A DNA stretch of 64,000 bases from contig CAUYLG010075543.1 in assembly GCA_963573385.1 (NCBI GenBank), forward strand, positions 1 to 64,000, in the 5' to 3' direction. The position numbers were made by a program, and so were the translations under genes. The notes beneath the pieces were generated by a model, which worked only from the letters and a program-made list of their open reading frames with translations, was not told the DNA's origin and made no database searches. The DNA is from Cacajao melanocephalus (lineage: Eukaryota > Chordata > Mammalia > Primates > Pitheciidae). Below are positions 28,630 to 41,755 of this stretch, in pieces. How positions within the stretch are numbered: position 1 is the stretch's first letter; each line of letters starts with the position of its first letter.

Positions 28630-30060
28630 GTATAAATGTAGACAGATGTTTTAAGCTATTCCTCTATTGATGAATCTTTTAGATGTTTGCAATTTCTCTT
28701 TTGGAAGTAATGTTGAACAAATAAAGATCCTTCTGCAAGCAGTCTCAATCAGAGCTGGCAGGTGGAGGACTGACATGATTTCAATTTGATATTTTATCTG
28801 GGTTTGTTCTCAAAGGGGATTCATTTTTTTAAAAAGGATTTTATGTGCACAGAATTGACTTGATGATAATACTTGGTTTGTGACACTCTCTGATCTTGTT
28901 AATGCCTAGCCTGTTTTTACATATTTACTAAGCACCAGTGAAACCATCACCAAAAATAGAAGTTGTTTCTGACAACTAACTTTATAGCATCCTCCTTTAT
29001 CCATCCCTTCACCTCTCCTTTCCCTCCAGAGGTAACAACCACGCTGAATCTTGGGTTGATCAGTTCTTTGTTTTCCTTTTTTTTCAGTTTAATATTTACA
29101 TGTTTTTATAGAAACGTTTATTTTTAATTATTTTAAAATTCATTAAAATGGTATCATGCATGATTGATGTTAAGGGTATCATGCATGCAATTCTCTGGTA
29201 CTTACGTTTTCACGTAATAATATTATTACTAAGACATCCATCACAGTGCTGGAGTTCTTGACAGCCATATAGAATTCCATTGATCTATTCTTCTGTGAAC
29301 AGGGACAGCTATGCATTCTTGTAGGTCTTCTGTTGTGTATGTGCTAGAGGTTTTTAAGGTATATACCTAGAAGTAAAATTGTGGAACATAAAATATTTAA
29401 TTGACCAATTATAGGAGGTCATATCAGACTGCTTTTTCCAAGTGTTGCACTAATATCTACTCACATGTGCAGCATACAAGTGAGTTTGTAGACTCACATA
29501 TTCTTCAGCAGGTGATAGTGTCAGAATTTTTAATGCTTGCCAACTGGTTAGGTATAAAACGGTATCTCATTGTGGTCTCTGTAGTCTGCTGATCACTAAC
29601 AAAGCTGAACACTTCTTCGTATGTTCATTGGCCATTATCTGTGTATGTGCATGCACTCTTCTTGTTGATTTGTTAGAATTCTTTATTTTTGATACTAATA
29701 ATTTGTTAGTTACACAAATCATAAATATGTAATTTGTCTTTTCACCTCAAGGGGTCTTTTGAGGAATAGACATTATATTTCTCAAAGTTTACTTTTCTGG
29801 TTAACACATTTATGATGTCTGATTTAAGAAAATGTTTCCCTGCATGAAGATCTAAAGGATGTTAATCTGTATTTTCCAGTAAACATTTAAAAATTTTGTT
29901 TTCTACGAAAGTCTTTAATCAATGTGAATTTGATTTACATATAGGTAGTATGAAATAGAGATTCAGTTTCCTATTTTGTAATTTTATTTTTAATCTTCAG
30001 AAATACATCACTTCTATGAATACGTACTATATGATACTTTACAATGTGTCCCTGTTTCTT
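28630..30060 (-). mobile_element. Old L1 (L1ME-like), antisense
   Basis: A long, heavily diverged antisense L1 from the 3' region into ORF2: CTCTCCTTTCCCTCCAGAGG, AGAATTCCATTGATCTATTC, AGGTATATACCTAGAAGTAA, ATAAAACGGTATCTCATTGT, CATTGGCCATTATCTG and TTTTCCAGTAAAC. Edges are uncertain. Confidence 0.7.
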
Positions 30061-30330
30061 CAAAGCTATGAACAGAATTCGGGATAACTAAATACCTGTG
30101 TATTTTGAATTGCGCCTATTCTCGTCTCAGCATTTCTGCACTGTCATGGTTTAACCATTGATTTGAAATTTCTAGAAACATAATTAACTATTTTTGCTTG
30201 TTAATAGGAAAAAGAATTTTGCTGTTACCACCTAAGCTGATTTAATGTCTTCAACGCTAATAGTATATTATAACACAAGTAGGCATATAGGAATCTTCTT
30301 GGGCCCTCTAACAACAATAACAATAATAGA

Positions 30331-30766
30331 AGTATAATCATGTACTACCTCCATGATGGACCACATACTGATGGTCAGTGATGGCCGCATGAACAGTGGT
30401 GTGCCACAAGATTACAATGATGTATTTTGATGACAACTTTTCTGTTTAGATATGTTTAGATGTGCATAAACAATGGTGTGCCATAAGATTACAACACTGT
30501 ATTTTAATGGTAACTTCTCTAGGTTTAGGTATGTTTAGACACACAAATACTTATCATTGTGTTACAATTGCTTACAGTATTCAGTACCATAATGTGCTGT
30601 ACAGATTTGTAGCCTAGGAGCTATGTCCTGTATAGCCTAGGTGTGTAGTAGGCTATATCATCTAGGTTTGTGTGAGTACATTCCATGACATTAGTGTAAT
30701 GACAAAATCACCTAATGACACATTTCTTAGGACATGTCCCCATCATTATGCAATGCGTGATTGTAA
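30331..30766. mobile_element. Tigger-type DNA transposon (MER2-like)
   Basis: Characteristic internal blocks: TTGTAGCCTAGGAGCTATG, GGTGTGTAGTAGGCTATATC, TCTAGGTTTGTGTGAGTACA, AATCACCTAATGACACATTT and ATGCGTGATTGTA. The outer ends resemble CAGTCATGC-type inverted repeats. It contains an internal tandem duplication (separate entry). Confidence 0.7.
30387..30540 (+). repeat. 77-bp tandem duplication inside the MER2-like element
   Basis: Two diverged copies, 30387-30463 and 30464-30540. Each runs from GCATxAACAxTGGTGTGCCA through AAGATTACAA, GTATTTT and TATGTTTAGA. Confidence 0.85.
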
Positions 30767-30849
30767 TACTTTGACTTTCAGTTGACATCAAGACCATATC
30801 ATTGTTGCACTACAAGTATATGAACTTTGATAATTGTACTTAGACTCCT

Positions 30850-31208
30850 ATTATGGTTTGGCTCTGTGTCCCCACCCAAATCTCACCTTGAATTGTAATA
30901 ATCCCCATGTGTTAAGGGTGGGACCAGGTGGAGATAATTAACTCGTGAGAGCAGTTTCCTCCATGTCGTTGTTGTGATAATAAGTTCTTACAAAATCTGA
31001 TGGTTTTATAATGGCTTTGCTCGGTTCTCATTCTTCTCTTTCCTGCCACCAAGTAAAGAAGGACATGTTTTCTTACTCTTCCACCATGAATGTAAGTTTC
31101 TTGAAGCCTCCCAGCCCTGTGGAACTGTGAGTCAATTAAATCTCTTTCCTTTATAAATTATCCAGTTTAGGGTCTTTCTTCATAGCAGCATGAGAATGAA
31201 CTAATACA
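30850..31208 (+). mobile_element. THE1-like solo LTR (MaLR)
   Basis: TATGGTTTGGCTCTGTGTCC, CCACCCAAATCTCACC, CATGTGTTAAGGGTGGGACC, CTGATGGTTTTATAATGG, CTGTGGAACTGTGAGTCAAT and AACTAATACAA. The full LTR order is kept with no internal region beside it. An AATTAAATC stretch sits where the polyadenylation signal is expected. Confidence 0.85.
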
Positions 31209-32084
31209 ACTCTGAAACAGTTTGGTGGTTGCTGGTAAATTTATCAGAATTGTGCTGGAACCCAAGAGATGGCAAACTGATCTTGATTCACAAAACAGTC
31301 ATCTTTTATGTCTTCTACTAAGACAAGAAAACTATTTTATAGCCCCAAATTTGTAAGTAATAGCAAATTATGGTTTTAGTAAGCTGCTTTCTAACGGTAG
31401 TTCTACCATTTTCTGAATATTACAGATTGAAAATTCCTATTTTCATGAAATAATATGAAATTAGATATAGGTGCCTTTGAGCACTGGTCACAGTTTAAAC
31501 AAGTCTCAAAAATAATGTTTTTTACATTGACATTGACATCATATGGTTTTATTTTCTGAGGTTCTTGAAACATGCATAATTTGCTTAGAGTCAGTTTTCC
31601 ATGTGTGAGAAAAATCCCTCCATGTGAAAGGTCTTTGTTGTTTAACTGAATTTTAAGGCAGCCATAACAGCCATTTAAAAGAATTCATTTCTGCTCTCCT
31701 TGAATTTGTAGCTCTCCCATCATCTGTCTCATCTTCCACTCTGCCCAAAGGCCACCCCTGCCTCTGTCAGGGTCTCTCTGACTCCCAGCTACTTTTCTTC
31801 ATTGCCGTTTCACAGAGATAGGTCAAGGGGACTCCCTTGGCTCTGGTGTTTTTTATGCTCTAGCACAAATCGTGACCAGGGGTAGAAGAGATTTAGGAAA
31901 TGTTATGTTGGCATCATTAACTCCCTCTTTGCTCATCTACCTGATGACTTGTTCTTGCAGTTTCCTTAAGCAGGTTTATTCTTTGCCAGTTCCAATTCCC
32001 TGCAGGCATGCCACCTCCCAAAGATTTCTCTCTCCCTGTTAGCTTAGCTTCTAGTGCTGCTTTTTTTTTTTATTATAGCCAACA
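31209..32084. other. Unassigned intron
   Basis: Nothing recognised. Confidence 0.4.
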
Positions 32085-32085
32085 T

Positions 32086-32098
32086 GCACACACACACA

Positions 32099-32137
<39 letters not shown>
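32086..32137. repeat. CA microsatellite
   Basis: (CA)n with one GACA interruption, about 52 bp; likely length-polymorphic. Confidence 0.97.
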
Positions 32138-32138
<1 letters not shown>

Positions 32139-32399
32139 GCAGCAGTGGCTTCCAAGCCAAGGTTAATTTTTGCTTGTGTCATAGTCTGATGAGGGCACTT
32201 AGCCTCCAGGAGGTGACTCAGGGATTTAGGTTCCTTCATATTATGAAGATATCGGCATCAAGAGGTGGCCTTCACAGTTGCTGCTGAAGGCAAAGGGACA
32301 GCTGGAGGGTCCTATGTAATGTTCTTAGGGCAGTGCCTAGTAGCATCTGCTCTCCGTTCCACAACATGCCATTTGCCAGAATTCAGTTCCTTATTCCCT

Positions 32400-32545
32400 A
32401 AAGTCTCTGACTAGGAAGAGGAAACAACATGGGGAAATGTCTTGTCCAGGCCATGCCAGGTGCAAGCAGCAGTAACTGTTGGGGCTGGGACTTGAACCCA
32501 GGTTCTTCTGCAGGATTAGTGATCATCTTACTACACTGTTTTTCT
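32400..32545 (-). repeat. MIR fragment, antisense
   Basis: GAGGAAACAACATGGGGAAA, CTTGTCCAGGCCATGCCAGG, GGGACTTGAACCCAGGTTCT and GTGATCATCTTACTACACTG follow the antisense MIR order. Confidence 0.75.
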
Positions 32546-32771
32546 GTGTTTGCCACTGTGTGGTGTGCTGAGTACTTTCCTGTCACAAATGCATGATTTA
32601 AGACTATATAATCCCTTCAGCATTTCCATGTCAAAAGATCCCTTTACAGTAAAATAAATATTAGACAATTTTGTCTAAAAGAGGGGGCTGAGGCTCAAAA
32701 GGGGAGTTTTCTAATGAATTTTCTGAAAAATTTTTTTGTTTGTTTATCACTTTTTTCTGAAAGGTATTACA

Positions 32772-33079
32772 GGGTCAGGTGTGGTGGCTCACGCCTGTAA
32801 TCCTAGCACTTTGGGAGGCCGAGGCCAGCAGATCACCTGAGGTCAGGAGTTTGAGACCAGCCTGGCCATGGTGAAACCCTCTCTCTACTAAAAAATACAA
32901 AAAATAGCCAGGCATGGTGACAGATGCTTGTCATTCTAGTTACTTGGAGGCTGAGGCAGGAGAATTGCTTAAACCCAGGAAGTGGAGGTTGCAGCAAGCC
33001 GAGATCACGCCACTGCACTCCAGCCTGGGTGGCAGAGTGAGACTCTGTCTCAAAAATAAATAAATAAATAAATAAATAA
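32772..33079 (+). mobile_element. Alu with AAAT-repeat tail (first of three)
   Basis: Complete Alu with an (AAAT)n tail. Flanked by AAAGGTATTACAG (32760-32772) and AAAGGATATTACA (33078 on), a TSD with one change. Confidence 0.95.
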
Positions 33080-33134
33080 AGGATATTACAAAGGATGTAG
33101 CTAAATAGATACATAGGGCATCAATATATATGTG

Positions 33135-33200
33135 ACTTGGTGTGTGTACACACATGCATGCACACACACAAATGCACATACGCATGTATGCACATGCATC
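33135..33200. repeat. Purine/pyrimidine-alternating CA/TG tract
   Basis: Degenerate (CA)/(TG) with GCATGCACACAC blocks; alternating structure capable of Z-DNA. Confidence 0.8.
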
Positions 33201-33260
33201 ACCAGAGGCTGTCTCCTGGTTTTCAAACACAAATCATTTATATCAAAAGAATACACAACC

Positions 33261-33552
33261 GGCTGGGTGTGGTGGCTCACATCTGTAATCCCAGCACTTT
33301 GGGAGGCTGAGGCAGGCAGATCACCTGAGGTCGAGAGTTTGAGACCAGCCTGACCAACATGGAGAAACCCTGTCTCTACTAAAAATACAAAATTAGCCAG
33401 ACATGGTGGCACACGCCTGTAATCCCAGCTACTCGGGAGGCTGAGAAAGAGAATGACTTGAACCCGAGAGGTGGAGGTTGCGGTGAGCTGAGGTCGTGCC
33501 ATTGCACTCCAGAGCCTGAGCAACAAGAGCGAAACTCTGTCTCAAAAAAAAA
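33261..33552 (+). mobile_element. Alu with perfect 15-bp TSD (second of three)
   Basis: Complete Alu. TSD AAAAGAATACACAAC at 33245-33259 and 33553-33567. Confidence 0.97.
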
Positions 33553-33569
33553 AAAAGAATACACAACTC

Positions 33570-34690
<1,121 letters not shown>

Positions 34691-34699
34691 TTTAATCCC

Positions 34700-35690
34700 A
34701 TTCATATTCAGTGTGAGCACACACCTGCAACACCAGGTAAGCCAGCCCTGCATGCCATCTCCGTGTTTCAGACAACCATTGTTTCTGTTGCCTGTCCTAT
34801 ATCTCTATCAAACTGTTACTCTAAGGAGGATAGCTCTGTACCAATTGTTGGATGTTATGGGCTGTACAGTGTGTTTGATGGTCAGAAGAAATGATAACCA
34901 TCCACATCCATGTAATATCTTCTGTTTCTTGTATTTTTGTTTTTGTTATGGTACTCTGAGCGTTTGCATCTTCCACGGGGTAAGAAAAGTCCACTCCAGA
35001 GTCCATGTCTATTCCCGTCAAGACCCATTTGTAGCTCTCCAGGCTACCAACATCAGTCCCACTCACCAGCTATGTTCAGGGCCTTCCCTTCCCCACAGAC
35101 AATCTGCCCCACAGCCGTCAGCAGCCTCTGTCTCTCTTATTGACAAACAGTACAGTTCTGGCATTATGTACTCAAGGAGGGTGCAAGAGGAACATGTCTA
35201 GATTCAGCCCATCTCTGCACTGCTGCGGTGCCCCCATATCCCATATCCACCCATTTCGTGGACTCGGGTGGCCACCTCAAGGGAGCACCTGGGAATGTCT
35301 GCTTGTTGATTCCAGTCACCTTCTGAACCCTGAAGGGAGTTCTTCTGATGGCACTGACTGGTTCTGCTTTAATGCACTCCTCAAATCTTCATGGGACTGT
35401 GCTCCGTATGGTTTTCCTTTTGGTAAGCCAGGTTTCCACTGCCCTCTTGCCTGAGTATATGGCCAGGCCATCGGTCACTGCCCAGTGAGTCAGTAAAAAC
35501 CCAAACACAGGGGCTTCCATCACTGGTAATTCTTCCGTTACTCTTAGAAAAACAGCATGTAATTCAGCCCACTGAGCAGATCCATTTTTACCTTCTTTGA
35601 TCAAAGTGGTAGCTTTCCAAACAGGATATTGTCCATTCACTTTGGAACTGCTGTCTGTAAGCCAGGCAGCTCCTTCTTAGTCAATTGAGA
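34700..35690 (-). pseudogene. ERVL-type pol fossil (RNase H and integrase)
   Basis: On the minus strand two frames in the correct pol order are seen. The upstream frame (35389-35640) has NGQYPVWKATTLI and SAQWAELHAVFL, an RNase H block that keeps the ELHA-type glutamate. The downstream frame (34821-35066) has SYKWVLTGIDMDSG, DFSYPVEDANAQSTI and IISSDHQTHCTAHN, the integrase core with the first two Asp residues of its DDE triad still present. The catalytic Asp block of RNase H is not in the open frame (LLTHWAV there), and frames are broken between domains. No LTR, gag or reverse transcriptase was found beside it, so this is a truncated, inactive endogenous retrovirus remnant. Its family is inferred as ERVL from the overall pattern. 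Confidence 0.75.
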
Positions 35691-36200
35691 GCTGCTGAAC
35701 ATCCTTGAACCAATTATTTTTCCATAGGAAAAGTGCATTTTCTTTGTGGAGGAACTATTTATAATTAATTAGTATCAATTAACCTCCGAAGCGCCAGATA
35801 AACACACAAAAACCTTCGAACAGAGGGGAGTGTCTTCCTTTTGAAAATGTATCCCACTGTGCTCTGATTATTACAAGTTTGATCATGCAAAATTATTTTG
35901 TTTGATGAATGAATTAATTCAAATTATGTTGGTGTCACCAGAGAACAAAAACTCTCAACAAAGTCTCTTCACAGGGGCATTGTTATCTTGACACAATGCT
36001 TATTTCTCTTGAGAGGAGAATGTTTCTTGGTAAGGGAAAATATTTTCAGCAAAGAATCTGCAGCTCCAAATTTGTTAATATTTTTGACATTTTTCCTTTA
36101 ATTTCTATGTCAAGTGCCAGTACAAAAAGAATTTTTTAGTTATAGGTAGTCTAGAAATGCATAAATATGGCAGGTTGGGTTTTGAGTTGGTTAGCTTTCT
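35691..36200. other. Unassigned intron
   Basis: AT-rich; nothing recognised. Confidence 0.4.
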
Positions 36201-36214
36201 TTCTTTTTCTTTAT

Positions 36215-36595
36215 TTTTTAACCTCACATACATATCATTTCTTTGTGGTGAGAACACTTAAAATCCACTTTCTTAGCAATGTTCAAGGATATAATACATG
36301 ATTACAAACTGTAGTCATGGTGTCGTGCAATAGATCCCTGGATGCATTCCTCATGTCTGAGATTTTGTATCCTTTGACCCAACTAGGCACTCTTTTAAAT
36401 CTCTCCAATCCTGTCCTCCCCTCCTCCCACTTTCCTGGTGGTCACCATTCTCTCTACTTCTATGAGTTTGCCTGTTTTAGATTCATCATGTAGGTGGTAT
36501 CACATAGCATTTGTCCTTCTGTGTCTGGCTTATTTCCCTTAACACAATGTCCTCCAAGTTCATTCATGTTGCAGATGACAAAATTTTCTTTTTTT
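36215..36595 (-). mobile_element. Old L1 antisense, left part
   Basis: Antisense L1 3' region: CCTCACATACATATCATTTC, ACAAACTGTAGTCATGG, CTCTCTACTTCTATGAG, CATGTAGGTGGTATCACATA and CATTCATGTTGCAGATGACA. It is continued at 36859. Confidence 0.8.
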
Positions 36596-36858
36596 GAAAA
36601 CCGAACATCATATGTTTTAACTCATAAGTGGGAGCTAAGCTCTGAGGATGTAAATAAAGGCATAAGAATAATACAATGGACTTTGGGGACTTGGCGGAAA
36701 GGGTGGGAGGGGAGTGAGGAATAAAAAGACTACAAATTGGGTACAGTGTATACTGCTTGGGTAATGGGAGCATCAATATCTTACAAATCACCACTAAAGA
36801 ACTTATTCATGTAAGCATTACACCATCTGTTCCCCCAAAACCTATGGAAATTTTTAAA
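36596..36858 (+). mobile_element. L1 3' end (L1PB/L1MA type), sense, inserted in an antisense L1
   Basis: ACATCATATGTTTTAACTCA, TAAGTGGGAGCTAAGCTC, ACAATGGACTTTGGGGACTT, GGGTACAGTGTATACTGC, ATCACCACTAAAGAACTTAT and TGTTCCCCCAAAACCTATGG, then an AT-rich end. 5' truncated. The flanking L1 reads continuously across it. Confidence 0.88.
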
Positions 36859-38014
36859 AAGGCTTGTATTCTGTTGTGTATACATACACATTTCTTTATT
36901 CACTTACCTGTTGATGGACACTTAGACTGAATCTATATCCTGACTATTGTAAATAATGCTGCAATGAACATGACAGTGCAAATATCACCTCAGAATACTG
37001 ATTTCAATTCCTTTGGATATGTACCCAGTAGTGAGATTGCTTAATTGTACAATATTTCTGTTTTAGTTTTTTGAGGAACCTAAATATTAATTTTCACAAT
37101 AGTTATACTAATTTGCATTCCCAACAGTGTTCAAGAGTCCCTTTTTCTCCACATCCTTACCAACATATATTATCTTTTGTCTTTTTGATAATAGCCATTC
37201 TGACAGATGTGACTTGATATCTCATTGTGGTTTTAATTTGCACTTTCCTGATGATCAGTAATGTTGAGCCTTCTTTCATATACCTGTTGGCCATTTGTAT
37301 GTCTTTCGCTAGAAAGTCTATCCAGGCTCATTTGTTTTCTTGCTATTGAGTTGTCTGAATATTTAGAATAGCAATTCCTTATCAGACATATGATTTGCAA
37401 GTATTTTCTCTTATTCGATAGGTTGTCTTTTCACTCTGTTAATTGCTTCTTTTGCTGTGCAAAAGCTTTTTAGTTTGATGTAATCCTGTTTGTCTATTTT
37501 TGCTTTTGTTATCTGTCCTTTTGGGGTTATATCCAAAAAAATAATTGCACAGACCAATGTCATGGGACTCTTCTCCCATTTTTTTTTTCTGTTTAACAGT
37601 TTCAGATCTGATATTTAAGTTTTTAAATTGATGTTTTGCGTATGATATGAGATCAGAGTCTAGTATCATTCTTTTGCATGTGGATGTCCAGTTTTCCCAT
37701 CACCATTTATTTTAGAGATTGCCCTTTCCCCATTTTATGTTTTTGGCATCGTTGTTGAGAATCAAGTGACTGTAACATAGATTTATTTCTAGGCTCTCTG
37801 TTGTGTTCCATTAGTGTATGCATCTGTTTTCATGCAAGTACCATGCTGTTTTGATTGCTATAGTTTTGTAGTATATTTTGAAATCAGGTAGTGTGATGGG
37901 TCCAGCTTTGCTCGTTTTACTCCAGATTGATTTTAGCTATTTGGAGTCTTTTGTGGTTCCATACAAATTTTAGAATTGTTTTTTTCTATTTCTGTGGAAA
38001 ATGTCTTTGGAATT
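36859..38014 (-). mobile_element. Old L1 antisense, right part (ORF2)
   Basis: GTATTCTGTTGTGTATACAT, TACCTGTTGATGGACACTTA, CTGCAATGAACATGACAG, TTTTTGATAATAGCCATTCT, TATGATTTGCAAGTATTTTC and GTCCAGCTTTGCTCG. Long but full of stops. Confidence 0.9.
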
Positions 38015-38995
38015 TTTATTTATTTTTTGTTTCTTTTTTAAATTGTATTTTAGGTTCTGGGGTACATGAGCAGATCATGCAGGATTGTTGCATAGGTACA
38101 TACATGGCAAGGTGGTTTGCTGTCTTCATCCCCTCATCAGCTATATCTGGTATTTCTCTGCTTGTTATCCCTCCCCAGCCTCCCCACCCCTGCTGTCCCT
38201 CCCTTAGTCTCCCTCAACTGACTGCAGGATATGATGCTCCCCTTCCTGTGTCCACGTGTTCTAATTGTCCAACATCTGCCTGTGAGTGATAACATGCCAT
38301 GTTTGGTTTTCTGTTCTTGTGTCAGTTTGCTGAGAATGATGGCTTCCAGATGCGTCCATGTCCCTGTGAAGGACGTGAACTCATCGTTTTTTGTGGCCGT
38401 GTAGTATTCCATGGTGTATATGTGCCACATTTTCTTTATCCAGTCTATCATTGATGGACATTTGGGTTGGTTCCAGGTCTTTGCTATTGTAAACAGTGCC
38501 ACAGTGAACATATGTGTGCATGTGTCTTTATAATAGAACAATTTATAATTCTTTGGGCATATACCCAGTAATGGGATTGCTGAGTCAAATGATATTTCTA
38601 TTTCTAGGTCCTTGAGGAATCGCCACACTGTCTTCCACAATGGTTGCACTAATTTGCACTCCCACCAACAGTGTAAAAGTGTTCCTATTTCTCCACATCC
38701 TCTCCAGCATCTGTTGTCTTCAGATTTTTTAATGATCACCATTCTAACTGGTGTGAGATGGTATCTCAATGTGGTTTTGATTTGCATTTCTCTAATGACC
38801 AGTGATGATGAACATTTTTTCCATATGTTTGTTGGCCTCATAGATGTCTTCTTTTGTAAAGTGTCTGTTCATGTCCTTTGCCCACTTTGGATAGGCTTGC
38901 TTGTTTTTTTCTTGTAAATCTGTTTTAATTCTTTGTAGATTCTGGATATTAGCCCTTTGTCAGATGGGTAAATTGCAAAAATTTTTCTCATCTAA
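38015..38995 (-). mobile_element. Younger L1 (L1PA-like), 5' truncated, antisense
   Basis: A 980-bp antisense L1 3' end with low decay: TTAGGTTCTGGGGTACATGA, TGAGTGATAACATGCCATG, GTATTCCATGGTGTATATGT and CTCCACATCCTCTCCAGCAT. It encodes the 234-residue minus-strand frame at 38137-38841 (separate entry). Confidence 0.93.
38137..38841 (-). pseudogene. L1 ORF2 C-terminal fragment
   Basis: The longest open frame in the window (234 residues) is the C-terminal end of L1 ORF2p. It has [19 protein letters not shown] (the CCHC-like cysteine block), [20 protein letters not shown] and [18 protein letters not shown]. It lacks the endonuclease and reverse-transcriptase domains, because the element is 5' truncated, so it has no retrotransposition activity. 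It should not be annotated as a host gene. Confidence 0.93.
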
Positions 38996-39220
38996 ATTTG
39001 TTGCTCAGATTCAATCATAATTAAACATTCATATGTAGGGGACTAAGAAAAGGCAGAAAAGAGATTAAACACACCGAATTTTCTCAAAAGGCTTAACTTC
39101 TGTTTTGGAAAACCTAAAACTCACTATAAATAGAGTTCCTCATAGAGCACAATGTAATAATGGGAAAAGTAATCAGTTATGAATTTTTCAGTTTGCTGAA
39201 ATCTATTCTGTTTATTGTCT

Positions 39221-39232
39221 TTTTTCTCTCCT

Positions 39233-39267
<35 letters not shown>

Positions 39268-39282
39268 TTCTTTCTTTCTTTT
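39221..39282. repeat. CT/CTTT microsatellite derived from an Alu tail
   Basis: (CT)n then (CTTT)n, directly abutting the antisense Alu body; grown from the Alu A-tail. Confidence 0.9.
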
Positions 39283-39559
<277 letters not shown>

Positions 39560-39574
39560 TAAAATAATAATAAT

Positions 39575-39990
39575 AATAATTGTAGTAACAAAACATATAA
39601 CATAAATATACTTCCAAATATTTAAACAGGTTGTATATCTCTTTTTTTCTCTTTAAACATAATAATCTATCATATTCCCCACATTCTTGTTATATATAAG
39701 TATAAAACTTACCATCGTAACCATTTTGAAGTCTACAGCTCCACAGTAGCAACATTCACATTGCTGTGCAACAAACTTTTAGAACTTTGTCACCTTGCAA
39801 AACTGAAATTCCGTATCCATGACTCTAACAGTGATGTCTCACTTTCACGGGTCCGCACACCTCCAGGAAAGCACCTTCTTGTCTCTGTCTGTGAATGTGA
39901 TTGCACTAGCTGCCTTCTATGTGGAATCCTGCAGTATCTGTCTTTTTGTGACTGACTTCTTTCACTTAGCATAATGTCCCCAAGGCCCAT
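39575..39990 (-). mobile_element. Old L1 3' fragment, antisense
   Basis: ACTTACCATCGTAACCATTT, CAACATTCACATTGCTGTGC, TTGTCACCTTGCAAAACTGA, TTTTTGTGACTGACTTC and CACTTAGCATAATGTCCCC; L1M-type 3' region. Confidence 0.8.
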
Positions 39991-39994
39991 CTAT

Positions 39995-40100
39995 TGTGTT
40001 GTCTCATTTAACTCTTAAGACAACCCTGGGAGGTGGTTCTTATTTACAGATGAGCAAATGGAGGCTCCAACAGACGTCCAGTGTCAACTGACAATGTGCG
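39995..40100 (-). repeat. MIR fragment, antisense
   Basis: AAGACAACCCTGGGAGGTGG, TTCTTATTTACAGATGAGCA and AATGGAGGCTCC. Confidence 0.6.
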
Positions 40101-40108
40101 ATAGGTCA

Positions 40109-40426
<318 letters not shown>

Positions 40427-40435
40427 CTACCTTGT

Positions 40436-41195
40436 AGGCCAGGGTTTCTCAAAGCAGAATCTGCTGGGGCGTGGGAGGACACTCTTCATCATTTCCCGGA
40501 AGCTCTGATGCTTTCTGCAATGTATGTTAAGTTTTATTTCTATTTAGTGGCTATCTTTTCCTTTCTGCCTTTTATTTGGGGGAGAGAGTTGGGCTGGCTC
40601 AGGTGCAAATACTTAATCACACTTCTCATCTATTGGTGCAATCTCTTCTGTGATCTGTAGGAATCTGTGCTATTAACGTGTTTCCTTTTCCTCCCCCATC
40701 CAAGATTCTTCCTCCTGCCGTCTTCGAAGGCACAGGGATTGGCTGTAGCTTGAACAGGACAAATATCCTTATAAAGTCTGCCATGTTGGTGTGTGTGTGC
40801 ATGGGTGTGTGTTTCAAGCCACAGACTGAACTCTCTATTTGCCACTCTTCTTATTTTTACATTTGTTTTGCATTGTTCTTAGTTATACCAAAGTTATTAC
40901 TTTTCACATTTTTAAGAATCAATAGGTCCATAGATCTGTAAAACATATCACAAAAAGGAGCAAATTCTGTTCATCCACTCCTCCTATTATTCTTTTCAGA
41001 GATGTTTTCAACACATTTAGCTGAGTTTTGGTATTTATCATCAAATAGCTAAACAGCATGTTTATCTTATTTCTGTTTTTATTTAGTAAAATCATCTGTC
41101 ATATCCCTAATATTGCTGATGTGCCTTAAGCTTTCTTTCACTTCTCTCTTCCCTGTGTGTGCCCCTTCCATCCGTCATTCCCACAATCTTTCTAA
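40436..41195. other. Mostly unassigned intron
   Basis: CAGGGTTTCTCAAAGCAG near 40440 may begin a hAT fragment. Nothing else recognised. Confidence 0.35.
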
Positions 41196-41201
41196 CACAC
41201 A

Positions 41202-41755
41202 GTTCTTTAACTTTTATTTTAGGTTCAGGGGTCCATGTGCAGGCTTGTTATACAGGTAAGTTGCATGTGACAGGGGCTTGGTGTACAGATTATTTCATCA
41301 CCCAGGTGATAAGCCTAGTACCTGAGAGGGAGAGATTTCCATCCTCACCGTCCTCCCTTCACCCTCAGTTCAGCCCAAGTGTCTACTGTTCCCTTCTTCG
41401 TGTCCATGTGTATTCAATGTCTTGCTCCCACTTATGAGTGAGAACATGTGGCATTGAGTTTTCTGTTCCTGGGTTAGTTTGCTTAGGATAATGGCCTCCA
41501 GCTCCATGTATGTGGCTGCAAAGGACATGCTCACATTTGTTTTTCTATGTCTCTGTCATATTCCGTGGTGTGCATGTACCACATTTTCCTTATCCAGTCT
41601 ACTGTGGATGGACATCTACTTTAATTCCATGCTTTTGCTATTGTGAATAGTGCTGCAGTGAACATATGAGTTTATGTGTTTTTATGGTAGAATGATTGAC
41701 ATCCTTTGGTTATATACCCAACAATGGGATTGTTGGATCAATTGGTAGTTTTGCC
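41202..41755 (-). mobile_element. L1 3' end, antisense
   Basis: TTTTATTTTAGGTTCAGGGG, CCATGTGCAGGCTTGTTATA, CTTATGAGTGAGAACATGTG, TTTGCTTAGGATAATGGCC, ATTCCGTGGTGTGCATGTAC and TATACCCAACAATGGGATTG. Truncated in ORF2. Confidence 0.92.

Noticed and set aside
34713..35201. 162-residue + strand open frame
   Set aside because: It is the complementary shadow of the antisense ERVL pol remnant; no domain or splice context on the + strand.
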